A DNA stretch of 64,000 nt from Lachnospiraceae bacterium (GCA_024685005.1 JAIKWF010000024.1:33220-97219); one strand, 5' to 3'; shown: positions 8,552 to 16,657, counted from the first letter of the stretch. Notes: a model not told the origin generated them from the sequence alone. Numbers and translations: made by a program.

Positions 8552-10135
8552 ATGAAATGTTATAATTGCGGAGCAGAGCTGTCGGAAAAGAATTTTTGTA
8601 CAGCCTGCGGTGAGGATGTTTCCAATTACAAGAAAGTGATTTACATGTCCCATCGCTTATATAATGACGGTTTGGAAAAAGCCAATGTCAGGGATCTTTC
8701 CGGTGCCATTGCATCGCTTCGGGAAAGCCTGAAATTTGACAAGACCAACGTGGAGGCCAGGAACCTTTTGGGACTGGTCTATTTTGAGATGGGAGATGTT
8801 GTAGGTGCGTTGATGGAGTGGGTCATCAGCAAGAATTTCCGTTCCAAGAAGAACCTTGCGGATGATTATATCGAGGCGGTGCAGAGCAATCCTGCCCGTT
8901 TGGATGCCATCAATCAGAGTATCAAAAAATATAATCTGGCACTGAAGTACTGTCATCAGGACAGTAAAGACCTTGCAGTGATCCAGCTCAAGAAGGTGTT
9001 ATCCCAGAATCCGAGACTGATCCAGGGACACCTTCTTTTGGCGCTTTTATATCTCGACAGCGAGCAATGGAACAAAGCCAGACGGGAAGTGGACAAGGTC
9101 CTTGTCATCGATGTGGGCAATACCATGGCGCTGACCTATCGGAAGTATATCGAGGATATGACCAATACCGAAGATGAGGAAGGAAGCAGCGGAAAGCGCA
9201 GGAAAAACGACCAGAAGGTGCGGGCAGCGGATTCGGCTGTCACCTATACCAGCGGTAATGAAGTGATCATTCAGCCTGCGGACATGAGAGAGCCCAGAGG
9301 AGCCTCTTCTATTCTGAACATTCTCATCGGTCTGATCATCGGTGTGGCGGTGAGCTATTTCCTGATCCTTCCGGCCAGGGTACAGATGGCCCGAAACGGC
9401 ATGAACGAAGAACTTAAGACTATCGGGGACAATTCCGATGCCAAGTCAGCCCGGATCACGGAGCTGGAACAGAATGTGGAAGCGCTGGAGCAGGAAAAGA
9501 CCAGGCTGCAGACAGCCATTGATGATTATACAGGGGAAAACGGAGAGTCCCTGAAGGTGGACTCCCTTTTGCAGGCATCCAAGAACTATCTGGATAATCC
9601 GGATGATGCCGGCGCTCTTGCGGATGCCCTTTACAATATCGATAAAGACTATGTGGATTCGCTGGCTTCGGATGCTTACAGGCAGCTATACTACAAGTTG
9701 ATGAAACTTGCCGGAGAAAAGGTTGCATCCTCTCTTTATGAAAGCGGCAGTACCAGCATCAACCAGAGCGATTATACCACTGCGATCACGACCCTTGAGA
9801 AGGCATGGTATTTTTCCTCTGCATTGGAAGAGCCGGATCCGGAGATCCTGTATCTGCTGGCCAATGCCTATAAACAGGCAGGCGAGACAGACCGGGCAAA
9901 ACAGACTTATCAGAATGTGATCAGCACCTTCCCGCAGTCAGAGGCAGCAAAGAAGGCGACGGAACGTCTGGCAGAGAACGGTGATTCCGCTGATGAAGGA
10001 GCGGATACATCCTCCGAAAGACAAAGCGCGCCGGCGCAGCAGCAGACGCAGGAACAGCCTGCAGATGATAATGTGAGAGAAGGAAATGATACGGACAGTG
10101 CCGAGACCACGGACGTGATGCCGGCGGCTGAATAA
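8552..10135 (+). CDS. Zinc-ribbon, TPR and single-pass membrane protein
   Basis: 527 residues. An N-terminal zinc ribbon has Cys3, Cys6, Cys16 and Cys19. TPR-like helical repeats follow at about residues 35-185 ('DLSGAIASLRESLKFDKTN', 'EARNLLGLVYFEMGDV', 'AVIQLKKVLSQNPRL'). A basic linker precedes a membrane helix at about 253-275 ('ILIGLIIGVAVSYFLIL'). Next comes a coiled coil (about 295-325) and a second TPR set (about 345-490, 'ALEEPDPEILYLLANAYK'), then an acidic, low-complexity tail. The topology would place the zinc ribbon and first TPR block in the cytoplasm and the second TPR block outside. Part of the valS-DUF1846 operon by spacing. Function unknown; an envelope scaffold or sensor is plausible. 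Confidence 0.75.
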   Translation: MKCYNCGAELSEKNFCTACGEDVSNYKKVIYMSHRLYNDGLEKANVRDLSGAIASLRESLKFDKTNVEARNLLGLVYFEMGDVVGALMEWVISKNFRSKKNLADDYIEAVQSNPARLDAINQSIKKYNLALKYCHQDSKDLAVIQLKKVLSQNPRLIQGHLLLALLYLDSEQWNKARREVDKVLVIDVGNTMALTYRKYIEDMTNTEDEEGSSGKRRKNDQKVRAADSAVTYTSGNEVIIQPADMREPRGASSILNILIGLIIGVAVSYFLILPARVQMARNGMNEELKTIGDNSDAKSARITELEQNVEALEQEKTRLQTAIDDYTGENGESLKVDSLLQASKNYLDNPDDAGALADALYNIDKDYVDSLASDAYRQLYYKLMKLAGEKVASSLYESGSTSINQSDYTTAITTLEKAWYFSSALEEPDPEILYLLANAYKQAGETDRAKQTYQNVISTFPQSEAAKKATERLAENGDSADEGADTSSERQSAPAQQQTQEQPADDNVREGNDTDSAETTDVMPAAE

Positions 10136-10164
10136 GGGAAAGAGAAAGGAAAAAAGAAAAGAAC

Positions 10165-11571
10165 ATGGGCGGCTTTTTTGGTGTTGCATCGAAACAGGAT
10201 TGTGTATTTGATCTCTTTTTCGGGATCGATTATCACTCACACTTGGGAACCAGACGCGGTGGCATGACCGTTTACGGAGAAAACGGATTTGAAAGGGCGA
10301 TCCATAACATCGAAAATTCCCCCTTCAGGACCAAATTCGATAAAGATGTTAATGACATGAAAGGATATATGGGCATCGGCTGTATTTCGGATTACGAACC
10401 CCAGCCTTTGCTGATCCGGTCTCATCACGGGACCTATGCCATTACCACTGTCAGCAAGATCAACAATGTGGAAGAGCTGACAAAGCAGTTATTCCAGATC
10501 GGCCATGCACACTTTATGGAAATGAGCAGCGGCGAGATCAACGCAACGGAGCTGGTGGCAGCGCTGATCAATCAGAAAGAGAATCTGATCGACGGGATCC
10601 GGTATGCCCTTGAGTCGGTGGACGGATCACTGTCTCTTCTTTTGATGAATGACAAAGGCATTTACTGTGCCAGAGACAAATACGGCAGAACGCCGGTAAC
10701 CATCGGAAAAAAAGAGGATGCTTTCTGTGCATCTTTTGAAAACTTTGCATATAAGAATCTCGGTTATTCCGATTACAGAGAGCTGGGCCCCGGAGAGATC
10801 GCAGTCATGACGGATCAAAACTGCGTCACGCTGGTAAAGCCGGGAGACCAGATGAAGATCTGTACATTTCTTTGGATCTATTACGGCTATCCTTCCAGCA
10901 GCTATGAAGGGCTGAATGTGGAGGAAATGCGATACAGATGCGGTGCCAAGATGGCAGCCAGGGATACGGTAAAACCCGATATCGTAGCGGGGGTGCCTGA
11001 TTCCGGTATTGCGCATGCCGTGGGATATGCCAATGCTTCCGGCATTCCTTTTTCCAGACCTTTTATTAAGTATACACCTACCTGGCCCAGGTCCTTTATG
11101 CCTACCATGCAGGAGAAGCGGAACCTCATTGCCAAGATGAAGCTTCTTGCGGTGGAAGAACTGATCCGGGATAAAAAGCTGCTTTTGATCGATGATTCCA
11201 TCGTCAGAGGTACCCAGCTTCGGGAGACTACGGAGTACCTGTTTGACAGCGGTGCAAAAGAGGTACATATCAGACCCGCCTGCCCGCCCCTTCTGTTCGG
11301 ATGCAAATATCTGAACTTTTCCAGATCTTCTTCCGAAATGGATCTGATCACCAGAAGAGTGATCGAGAGACTGGAAAACGGAAATGTCACCAAAGAGGTG
11401 CTGAGCCGCTATGCGGATCCGGAAACACAGGAATATGAAAACATGATCGAAGAGATCAGAAAAGAACTGAAATTCACATCTCTTCGTTTTAACCGTCTGG
11501 ATGATATGATCGAAGCTACCGGCATGGAAAAATGCAAGCTTTGTACATATTGCTGGGATGGAGAGGAGTAA
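10165..11571 (+). CDS. PurF-like amidophosphoribosyltransferase homologue lacking the catalytic cysteine
   Basis: 468 residues with the PurF two-domain plan. The N-terminal Ntn-hydrolase glutaminase domain starts 'MGGFFGVASKQDC' where genuine PurF starts 'CGVFG' after processing; the nucleophile Cys1 is Gly here. The PRTase domain has the PRPP loop 'LLLIDDSIVRGTQLRET' (about residues 347-363). Cysteines in 'KICTFLW', 'LFGCKYL' and the terminal 'CKLCTYC' match the positions of the Fe-S ligands of Bacillus-type PurF. It should therefore bind PRPP and possibly a cluster but not hydrolyse glutamine by the normal mechanism. It sits 29 bases after the TPR gene and 11 before DUF1846. It may use ammonia, regulate, or make another product; annotation as plain PurF would be misleading. 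Confidence 0.85.
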   Translation: MGGFFGVASKQDCVFDLFFGIDYHSHLGTRRGGMTVYGENGFERAIHNIENSPFRTKFDKDVNDMKGYMGIGCISDYEPQPLLIRSHHGTYAITTVSKINNVEELTKQLFQIGHAHFMEMSSGEINATELVAALINQKENLIDGIRYALESVDGSLSLLLMNDKGIYCARDKYGRTPVTIGKKEDAFCASFENFAYKNLGYSDYRELGPGEIAVMTDQNCVTLVKPGDQMKICTFLWIYYGYPSSSYEGLNVEEMRYRCGAKMAARDTVKPDIVAGVPDSGIAHAVGYANASGIPFSRPFIKYTPTWPRSFMPTMQEKRNLIAKMKLLAVEELIRDKKLLLIDDSIVRGTQLRETTEYLFDSGAKEVHIRPACPPLLFGCKYLNFSRSSSEMDLITRRVIERLENGNVTKEVLSRYADPETQEYENMIEEIRKELKFTSLRFNRLDDMIEATGMEKCKLCTYCWDGEE

Positions 11572-11582
11572 ACAGGCAGACT

Positions 11583-13067
11583 ATGAAGGAAACAGGATTT
11601 GACAATCAAAAATATCTGGAGATCCAGTCCAAGCACATTCTGGAGCGGATCGGACAATTCGGAGATAAGCTGTATCTGGAGTTCGGCGGAAAGCTGTTTG
11701 ATGACTATCACGCATCCAGAGTGCTTCCCGGTTTTCATCCCGATTCCAAGATCCAGATGTTAAAGCAGCTGAAGGACCGGACGGAGATCATCATCGTGAT
11801 CAGTGCCGGTGATATTGAGAAAAACAAGGTCAGAGGAGACATCGGTATCACCTATGATATGGACGTGTTGCGTCTTGTGGATGCCTTTACCAACAACGGC
11901 CTCTTTGTAGGGTCCGTTGTGCTGACACAGTTTTCCGGACAGCCCTCAGCAGTGGCTTACGAAAAGAAGCTGAAAGCCTTGGGCATGAAGACCTATCGTC
12001 ATTATCCCATTGAAGGATATCCTTCCAATGTATCCCTGATCGTAAGTGATGAAGGATACGGGAAAAATGATTATATCGAAACCACCAGACCCTTGGTGGT
12101 AGTTACGGCACCGGGACCGGGAAGCGGAAAGATGGCAACCTGCCTGTCCCAGCTGTATCATGAGCAAAAGAGAGGCGTGAAGGCCGGATATGCCAAATTC
12201 GAGACCTTCCCCATCTGGAATATTCCGCTGAATCATCCGGTGAATCTGGCCTATGAGGCAGCAACCGCAGATCTGAATGACATCAACATGATCGATCCTT
12301 TCCATCTGGAGGCTTATGGGGAGACGGTGGTCAATTACAACAGAGACGTGGAAGTATTCCCGGTTCTTCGGACCATGTTTGAGAAAATCTCCGGAAAGAG
12401 CCCTTATCAGTCCCCGACGGATATGGGTGTTAATATGGCCGGTTACTGTATTGTGGATGACGAGGTGACGTGCAACGCGGCAAAACAGGAGATCATCCGC
12501 AGATATTTTGAAGCCCAGTGCGAAAAGAGAAAAGGAAATGCCGGCGAAGGCCCTGTAAGCAAGATCGAGCTTCTGATGGAAAAGGCCGGAATCTCCACAG
12601 CAGACAGGCCTGTAGTTAAGGCTGCCAATATCAAGAGTGAAGAGACGGGAGGCCCTGCAGCAGCCATTGAAATGGCAGACGGCGCCATCATCACCGGAAA
12701 GACCTCGGAGCTTTTGGGAGCCTCTTCCGCTATGCTTTTGAATGCCCTTAAGAGCCTTGCGGGGATCGCAGATCCGGAAAAACTGATCTCCCCCACCATC
12801 ATCGAACCGATCATGGAGATGAAGATGAAGTACCTGAGGAACCACAATCCGCTGCTGCATTTGGATGAGATCCTCATCGCACTTTCCATTGAAGCGGTTC
12901 ACAATGAGGAAGCCAGAAAAGCATATGCCATGCTGCCGCAGCTGGCTGGCCTGGAAGCACATTCTTCCGTGATCCTTTCCCAGGTGGATGTGGGAGTGTT
13001 CAAAAAACTGGGAATCCGGCTTACCTGTGAACCGAAATATCACAGCAAAAAGCTTTACCATGATTGA
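11583..13067 (+). CDS. DUF1846 family protein
   Basis: 494-residue member of the DUF1846 family, recognised from 'GFDNQKYLEIQSKHILERI', 'LYLEFGGKLFDDYHASRVLP' and 'VTAPGPGSGKMATCLSQLYH'. The last contains a Gly-rich loop resembling a nucleotide-binding loop. Length is normal for the family. No signal or membrane segment, so cytoplasmic. I start at ATG 11583 (GGAGAGGAG upstream around 11560-11568); an upstream in-frame ATG at 11532 lies inside the PurF-like gene. The close 11-base spacing suggests co-translation with the PurF-like protein. Members have been crystallised, but I know of no established reaction. Confidence 0.88.
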   Translation: MKETGFDNQKYLEIQSKHILERIGQFGDKLYLEFGGKLFDDYHASRVLPGFHPDSKIQMLKQLKDRTEIIIVISAGDIEKNKVRGDIGITYDMDVLRLVDAFTNNGLFVGSVVLTQFSGQPSAVAYEKKLKALGMKTYRHYPIEGYPSNVSLIVSDEGYGKNDYIETTRPLVVVTAPGPGSGKMATCLSQLYHEQKRGVKAGYAKFETFPIWNIPLNHPVNLAYEAATADLNDINMIDPFHLEAYGETVVNYNRDVEVFPVLRTMFEKISGKSPYQSPTDMGVNMAGYCIVDDEVTCNAAKQEIIRRYFEAQCEKRKGNAGEGPVSKIELLMEKAGISTADRPVVKAANIKSEETGGPAAAIEMADGAIITGKTSELLGASSAMLLNALKSLAGIADPEKLISPTIIEPIMEMKMKYLRNHNPLLHLDEILIALSIEAVHNEEARKAYAMLPQLAGLEAHSSVILSQVDVGVFKKLGIRLTCEPKYHSKKLYHD

Positions 13068-13115
13068 TGCAGGGAAGCAAAAACTGTGAAAAGAATGTGA
13101 AATGACAAAATACTG

Positions 13116-13144
13116 TTGCGCCTTTCCTTAGAGCATGCTACACT
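13116..13144 (+). promoter_or_regulatory. Promoter of the ECF transporter leader
   Basis: TTGCGC (13116-13121), 17 bases, TACACT (13139-13144). This places transcription start near 13151, leaving an unusually long leader of about 220 bases before the coding start. Confidence 0.65.
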
Positions 13145-13150
13145 GCATAT

Positions 13151-13370
13151 GAGCATGATTCGCAGGAACGTGCATCAGTATTTTTTTACAATTATCCTTT
13201 CGAATGAGAAAAGGGGCAGGACCCGGCGGCCTGTATCCGAGCAACGATTCGAACGGTTTTCTACTGATGCGGGCGAAATGCCTGCTTTTTTCATGCCATC
13301 ACACGAATATTCCATTTTACGAAGCCGCATTCCTTTTGCGGAAGACGGCGGGAAAAAGAGGAGGAGAAAA
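13151..13370 (+). promoter_or_regulatory. Structured 5' leader, riboswitch-like, of the ECF transporter gene
   Basis: The 303-base gap before the ECF gene holds this leader. A hairpin GCATG/CGTGC (13153-13157 with 13169-13173) comes first. GCATCAGTA (13172-13180) is perfectly complementary to TACTGATGC (13262-13270), closing a 81-base region with smaller stems CCTTT/AAAGG (13196-13214) and CAGG/CCTG (13217-13233). The 3' strand of this long helix shares two bases with the terminator stem at 13269-13285, so the helix and a full terminator compete. This is the architecture of a metabolite-sensing attenuator. It does not match FMN, TPP, THF, preQ1 or cobalamin consensus features that I can recall. 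Ligand unknown. Confidence 0.55.
13269..13291 (+). terminator. Intrinsic terminator inside the ECF leader
   Basis: GCGGGC (13269-13274) pairs with GCCTGC (13280-13285, one G-T pair) around a 5-base loop, followed by six T. It lies between the promoter and the coding start, so it would attenuate the ECF gene. Confidence 0.65.
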
Positions 13371-14000
13371 ATGAAAAATCGTAATGTTCTGTACATGGTT
13401 CAACTTGCTTTAATGGTAGCGGTCACTCTGCTGATGGCACTGACGCCGCTGGGCTACATTAAGACACCCATCCTTTCGGTAACCCTTTTGACGGTGCCTG
13501 TTGCAGTGGCAGCGATCCTGCTTGGCCCTATCGGCGGAATGGTCTGCGGTATTGCTTTCGGTATGACCAGCTTTGTCAACGCGCTGATGGGAACCGGCTC
13601 TGTCCTTCTTATGGGACTTCTGGAGATCAACCCCTTCTACACCTTCGTGGTAGCGGTGGTTGCCAGAGCGCTGGTAGGACTTTTTACCGGTCTGATCTTC
13701 AAGGGACTCTACAAAAAAGAAGCCACCAAAGGATTTTCTTACTACGTGGCAGCATTTGCCTGCCCGCTGCTGAACACCTGCCTGTTCATGGGATTTTTGA
13801 TGCTGCTTTTCTTCCATGCACCGGCCATTGTGGCTGTAGCAGAGAAGGCGGGAACCACCAATCCCCTTGTGATCGTGACCACCATGGTAGGGGTGCAGGG
13901 TGCCATTGAGGCTGTTGTCTGCGGCATCGCAGCCAGCGCCATCGGACGTGTGGTACACGGCGTACTTTTGAAAAACGGATCTTTGGCAGCAGCGGCATAA
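13371..14000 (+). CDS. ECF transporter S component (COG4684-like)
   Basis: 209-residue, about six-helix integral membrane protein of the energy-coupling factor substrate-binding class ('LMALTPLGYIK', 'VPVAVAAILLGPIGGMVCG', 'FGMTSFVNALMG'). S components bind a vitamin or precursor and dock on a shared EcfA/A'/T module, which is not in this window. The related COG4684 family includes PanT-type pantothenate carriers, but I cannot assign the substrate. ATG 13371 follows a strong GAGGAGG; a longer reading frame back to 13116 has no hydrophobic or conserved content and is rejected. Expression probably depends on the attenuating leader. The pyr genes downstream are behind a terminator. Confidence 0.85.
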   Translation: MKNRNVLYMVQLALMVAVTLLMALTPLGYIKTPILSVTLLTVPVAVAAILLGPIGGMVCGIAFGMTSFVNALMGTGSVLLMGLLEINPFYTFVVAVVARALVGLFTGLIFKGLYKKEATKGFSYYVAAFACPLLNTCLFMGFLMLLFFHAPAIVAVAEKAGTTNPLVIVTTMVGVQGAIEAVVCGIAASAIGRVVHGVLLKNGSLAAAA

Positions 14001-14026
14001 AGAGATTTACCGTTATACAGCAACTT

Positions 14027-14072
14027 AAAAAGCTCCGGTAAGCAGGCTACAGGCAGGCTTTCCGGAGCTTTT
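14027..14072. terminator. Terminator after the ECF transporter gene
   Basis: AAAAAGCTCCGG (14027-14038) and CCGGAGCTTTT (14062-14072) are inverted repeats flanking a 23-base loop; A-rich on one side and T-rich on the other, so usable in both directions. Confidence 0.8.
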
Positions 14073-14157
14073 AAACGCTCTTGCAACACCCTGTCTGAAA
14101 TGGTACAATAGGTAGCGATGAGTTTTCCATTTGATGCGAAAAGCGGAGGGATGGTTC

Positions 14158-14574
14158 ATGAGTTCGGTTTTTGTTCATATCAAAGCCATTGTGGAGCAAA
14201 ACGGGCAATATCTGATCCTGAAACACTGGGTTGACGACAGGATCGTGGATCCTTATTCCTGGGAGTTCCTTGATACGGAGCTGGAACGGGGAGAATCGCC
14301 GGAGCAGGCAGCCCTTCGGGTTGTGATGGACAATACCGGCGTGTCCGCAAAGATCGCGGATACTCTGTACACCTGGACCAATATGCTGGGAGATCACCAG
14401 ATCGTGGGCATTGCTTTTCTGGTGCATCTTGATGAGGAGGATCCGGAGCTTAGCATCGGAGAGGACTATTGCGGTTACAAGTGGATCACACCGGATCAGT
14501 TTTCCGCTTATATCGATAACAGAAATGTTTTACAGGATCTGAAAAATATCTGGAAGGACAAGGGACTGAAATGA
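14158..14574 (+). CDS. Nudix-fold protein with a degenerate Nudix box
   Basis: 138 residues with Nudix-fold order of strands. The expected Nudix box (GX5EX7REUXEEXGU) reads 'ELERGESPEQAALRVVMDNT': the GES glutamate and Arg remain, but RE has become RV, EE has become DN, and the first Gly is lost. Three metal-binding glutamates are therefore absent, and pyrophosphohydrolase activity is unlikely. ATG 14158 has GGAGGG (14146-14151) seven bases upstream; an ATG at 14131 is less likely. Its stop overlaps the pyrF start (ATGA), so the two are translationally coupled. It could bind a nucleotide and regulate pyrimidine synthesis, which is inference. Confidence 0.75.
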   Translation: MSSVFVHIKAIVEQNGQYLILKHWVDDRIVDPYSWEFLDTELERGESPEQAALRVVMDNTGVSAKIADTLYTWTNMLGDHQIVGIAFLVHLDEEDPELSIGEDYCGYKWITPDQFSAYIDNRNVLQDLKNIWKDKGLK

Positions 14575-15494
14575 TCAATAAACTGGTAGAAGAGATCAAA
14601 AAGAAGCAGGCGCCCGTTGTGGTAGGCCTGGATCCTATGCTGGATTATATTCCGGCGCATATCACAAAAAAGGCATTCGAAGAATACGGAGAGACGCTTG
14701 CAGGTGCGGCAGAAGCCGTCTGGCAGTTTAACAAAGGACTGGTGGATGCGGTTTATGATCAGGTGCCTGCCGTAAAACCCCAGATCGCCATGTATGAACA
14801 GTTTGGCGTGGAAGGACTGATGGCCTTCCAAAAGACAGTGCAGTACTGCAGGGAAAAAGGACTGATCGTCATCGGTGATATTAAAAGAGGAGATATCGGT
14901 TCCACTTCCAAAGCTTATGCCGTAGGGCATTTGGGAAAAGTGACCGTGGGAAGCAAGACTTATGCCCCTTTTGATGAGGATTTCGCAACGGTGAATCCCT
15001 ATCTGGGTTCTGACGGTGTCAAACCTTTTATGGACATTTGCAAAGAAGAGAAGAAGGGCATTTTTGTACTGGTAAAGACATCCAACCCCTCCAGCGGCGA
15101 GTTCCAGGACCGCCTGATCGGACAGGAGCCTCTTTACGAGATCGTAGGCAAGCAGGTAGATGCCTGGGGCAGAGAACTGATGGGAGAAAGCTACAGCTAT
15201 GTGGGAGCCGTTGTGGGCGCCACCTATCCTGAGATGGGAAAGGTGCTTCGGGATCTGATGCCCAAAGCCTATATTCTGGTTCCGGGTTACGGAGCACAGG
15301 GCGGAAAAGGAAAAGATCTGGTCCACTTCTTTGACAAAGACGGCCTTGGAGCTATTGTCAATTCATCCAGAGGAATCATTGCCGCCTGGCAGAAGGATCC
15401 TTACAAGGATCGTTTTTCACCGGAAAATTATGCAGACGCTGCCAGAGCAGCTGTGCTGGATATGAAGGAGGATATCGCAAATGCAGTCCTATAA
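14571..15494 (+). CDS. pyrF: Orotidine-5'-phosphate decarboxylase
   Basis: 307-residue OMP decarboxylase, last step of UMP synthesis, of the longer PyrF subclass. Visible features are 'VVVGLDPMLDYIP' near the N terminus, the catalytic Lys/Asp region 'VIGDIKRGDIGSTSKAYA' (about residues 100-117), 'VLVKTSNPSSGEFQD', and 'LVPGYGAQGGKGKDL' phosphate-binding loop near 240-255. The ATG overlaps the preceding stop by 4 bases, and its end overlaps pyrE by 14 bases, so the three genes are tightly coupled. No PyrR attenuator is seen in front. Confidence 0.96.
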   Translation: MINKLVEEIKKKQAPVVVGLDPMLDYIPAHITKKAFEEYGETLAGAAEAVWQFNKGLVDAVYDQVPAVKPQIAMYEQFGVEGLMAFQKTVQYCREKGLIVIGDIKRGDIGSTSKAYAVGHLGKVTVGSKTYAPFDEDFATVNPYLGSDGVKPFMDICKEEKKGIFVLVKTSNPSSGEFQDRLIGQEPLYEIVGKQVDAWGRELMGESYSYVGAVVGATYPEMGKVLRDLMPKAYILVPGYGAQGGKGKDLVHFFDKDGLGAIVNSSRGIIAAWQKDPYKDRFSPENYADAARAAVLDMKEDIANAVL

Positions 15495-16161
15495 GCAGGA
15501 GTTTATTGAGTTTATGGTGGAAAACCGGGTGTTGAAATTCGGTGATTTCACATTGAAGAGCGGCCGTAAGTCACCTTTTTTCATGAATGCGGGAAGCTAT
15601 GTGACAGGCGGTGCTTTAAAGAAGCTGGGTGAGTATTATGCCAGCGCTATCCATGAGAATTTCGGAGACGATTTTGATGTTCTGTTCGGACCGGCTTACA
15701 AGGGAATTCCTTTGAGCGTGGCAACCGTGATCGCATATGAAACCCTTTACGGGAAGCAGATCCGCTATTGTGCCAACAGAAAGGAAGTAAAGGATCACGG
15801 AGATACTGGTATCCTTTTGGGAAGCCCTTTGCAGGACGGAGACCGGGTTGTGATCATTGAAGATGTGACCACTTCCGGTAAATCCATTGAAGAGACCTAT
15901 CCCATTTTAAAGGCCCAGGCTGATGTGAAGATCGAGGGTCTGGTGGTTTCCCTGAACCGCTGCGAGGTTGGACCCGGCGGCAGCGTGACTGCGCTGGAGG
16001 AGATTTCCGAAAAGTACGGATTCCCCACTGCAGCCATCGTTACGATGGAGGAAGTGGTCAGCCATCTTTACAATCGCGAGGTGGCAGGAGAAGTGATCCT
16101 TGACGATGCCATGAAAGCAGCCATTGATGCATATTATGAGCAGTATGGCGTAAGGCGATAA
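15481..16161 (+). CDS. pyrE: Orotate phosphoribosyltransferase
   Basis: 226-residue type I PRTase converting orotate and PRPP to OMP, upstream of PyrF in the pathway. 'FTLKSGRKSPFFMNAG' (about residues 20-35) is the N-terminal orotate-site region. 'VVIIEDVTTSGKSIEET' (about 122-138) is the PRPP motif. Length and order are typical. ATG 15481 lies within pyrF, with GGAGG just upstream. The other de novo pyrimidine genes (pyrB, C, D, K, carAB) are not in the window. Confidence 0.97.
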   Translation: MQSYKQEFIEFMVENRVLKFGDFTLKSGRKSPFFMNAGSYVTGGALKKLGEYYASAIHENFGDDFDVLFGPAYKGIPLSVATVIAYETLYGKQIRYCANRKEVKDHGDTGILLGSPLQDGDRVVIIEDVTTSGKSIEETYPILKAQADVKIEGLVVSLNRCEVGPGGSVTALEEISEKYGFPTAAIVTMEEVVSHLYNREVAGEVILDDAMKAAIDAYYEQYGVRR

Positions 16162-16176
16162 AGGAGTGTTCTTACC

Positions 16177-16329
16177 ATGGAAGAGAAAGTATACAAGACA
16201 ATGACAGGTTCCGGCGCCGTAGCCCTTACCGTGGGCGTGATCGCGCTGGTTACCGGGATCGTCAGCGGTGTTTTGCTGATCATTTCCGGAGCAAAACTGC
16301 TTTCCGGAAGATCCAAGATGATTTTCTAA
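16177..16329 (+). CDS. Small single-pass membrane protein (50 aa)
   Basis: A 50-residue ORF (MEEKVYKTMTGS... ending GRSKMIF) 15 bases after pyrE, with AAAGGAG well placed upstream. One long hydrophobic stretch at residues about 13-42 ('VALTVGVIALVTGIVSGVLL') flanked by charged ends predicts one or two membrane passes. The following gene encodes another small membrane protein, so the pair may work together. No family recognised; function unknown. Confidence 0.72.
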   Translation: MEEKVYKTMTGSGAVALTVGVIALVTGIVSGVLLIISGAKLLSGRSKMIF

Positions 16330-16342
16330 GGCAGAAGCTGTA

Positions 16343-16654
16343 ATGGCAAAAAAGAGATATTTGTTTTCAGACAAAAAGAATCCTGAGAAAGGCGTGTTTT
16401 CTTCCTTCCTGGGATTGATCGGACTGCTGGGAGTGTGTTTGGCGCTGCTGATCTCATACAAAAATGAGGGAGTTGTGCCGCTCAGACTCGGAGCAGTTGT
16501 TTTGTTGTCTGTATTTTTCGGTGTAACCGGCCTTGTCATGGGGATCATGTCCCATATGGAGCCGGATGTTTTGCTGTTTTTCCCGAAACTCGGGATCGTT
16601 TTGAATGCCGTCACCATACTGATCGGCGGCGTGATCTTATATATGGGAGTTTGA
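16343..16654 (+). CDS. Small membrane protein, three helices (DUF6142-like)
   Basis: 103 residues with three hydrophobic segments near 20-38, 47-68 and 80-102 ('FLGLIGLLGVCLALLIS', 'LGAVVLLSVFFGVTGLVMG', 'LNAVTILIGGVILYM') and a short basic N terminus. It resembles the DUF6142 type of small clostridial membrane proteins, an assignment made from memory. It sits 13 bases after the 50-aa membrane protein and 3 bases before the aminopeptidase gene, so co-transcription is likely. Function unknown. Confidence 0.7.
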   Translation: MAKKRYLFSDKKNPEKGVFSSFLGLIGLLGVCLALLISYKNEGVVPLRLGAVVLLSVFFGVTGLVMGIMSHMEPDVLLFFPKLGIVLNAVTILIGGVILYMGV

Positions 16655-16657
16655 CTA

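Noticed and set aside
13205..13260. FMN riboswitch (GGGGCAGG / CCGGCGG resemblance)
   Set aside because: Far too short and the other conserved FMN helices are missing.
13230..13265. tRNA T-arm on the minus strand (TTCGAAT)
   Set aside because: T stem does not pair and no other tRNA arms surround it.
13116..13370. N-terminal extension of the ECF protein
   Set aside because: The frame is open but covers a promoter and terminator; strong ribosome site at 13371.
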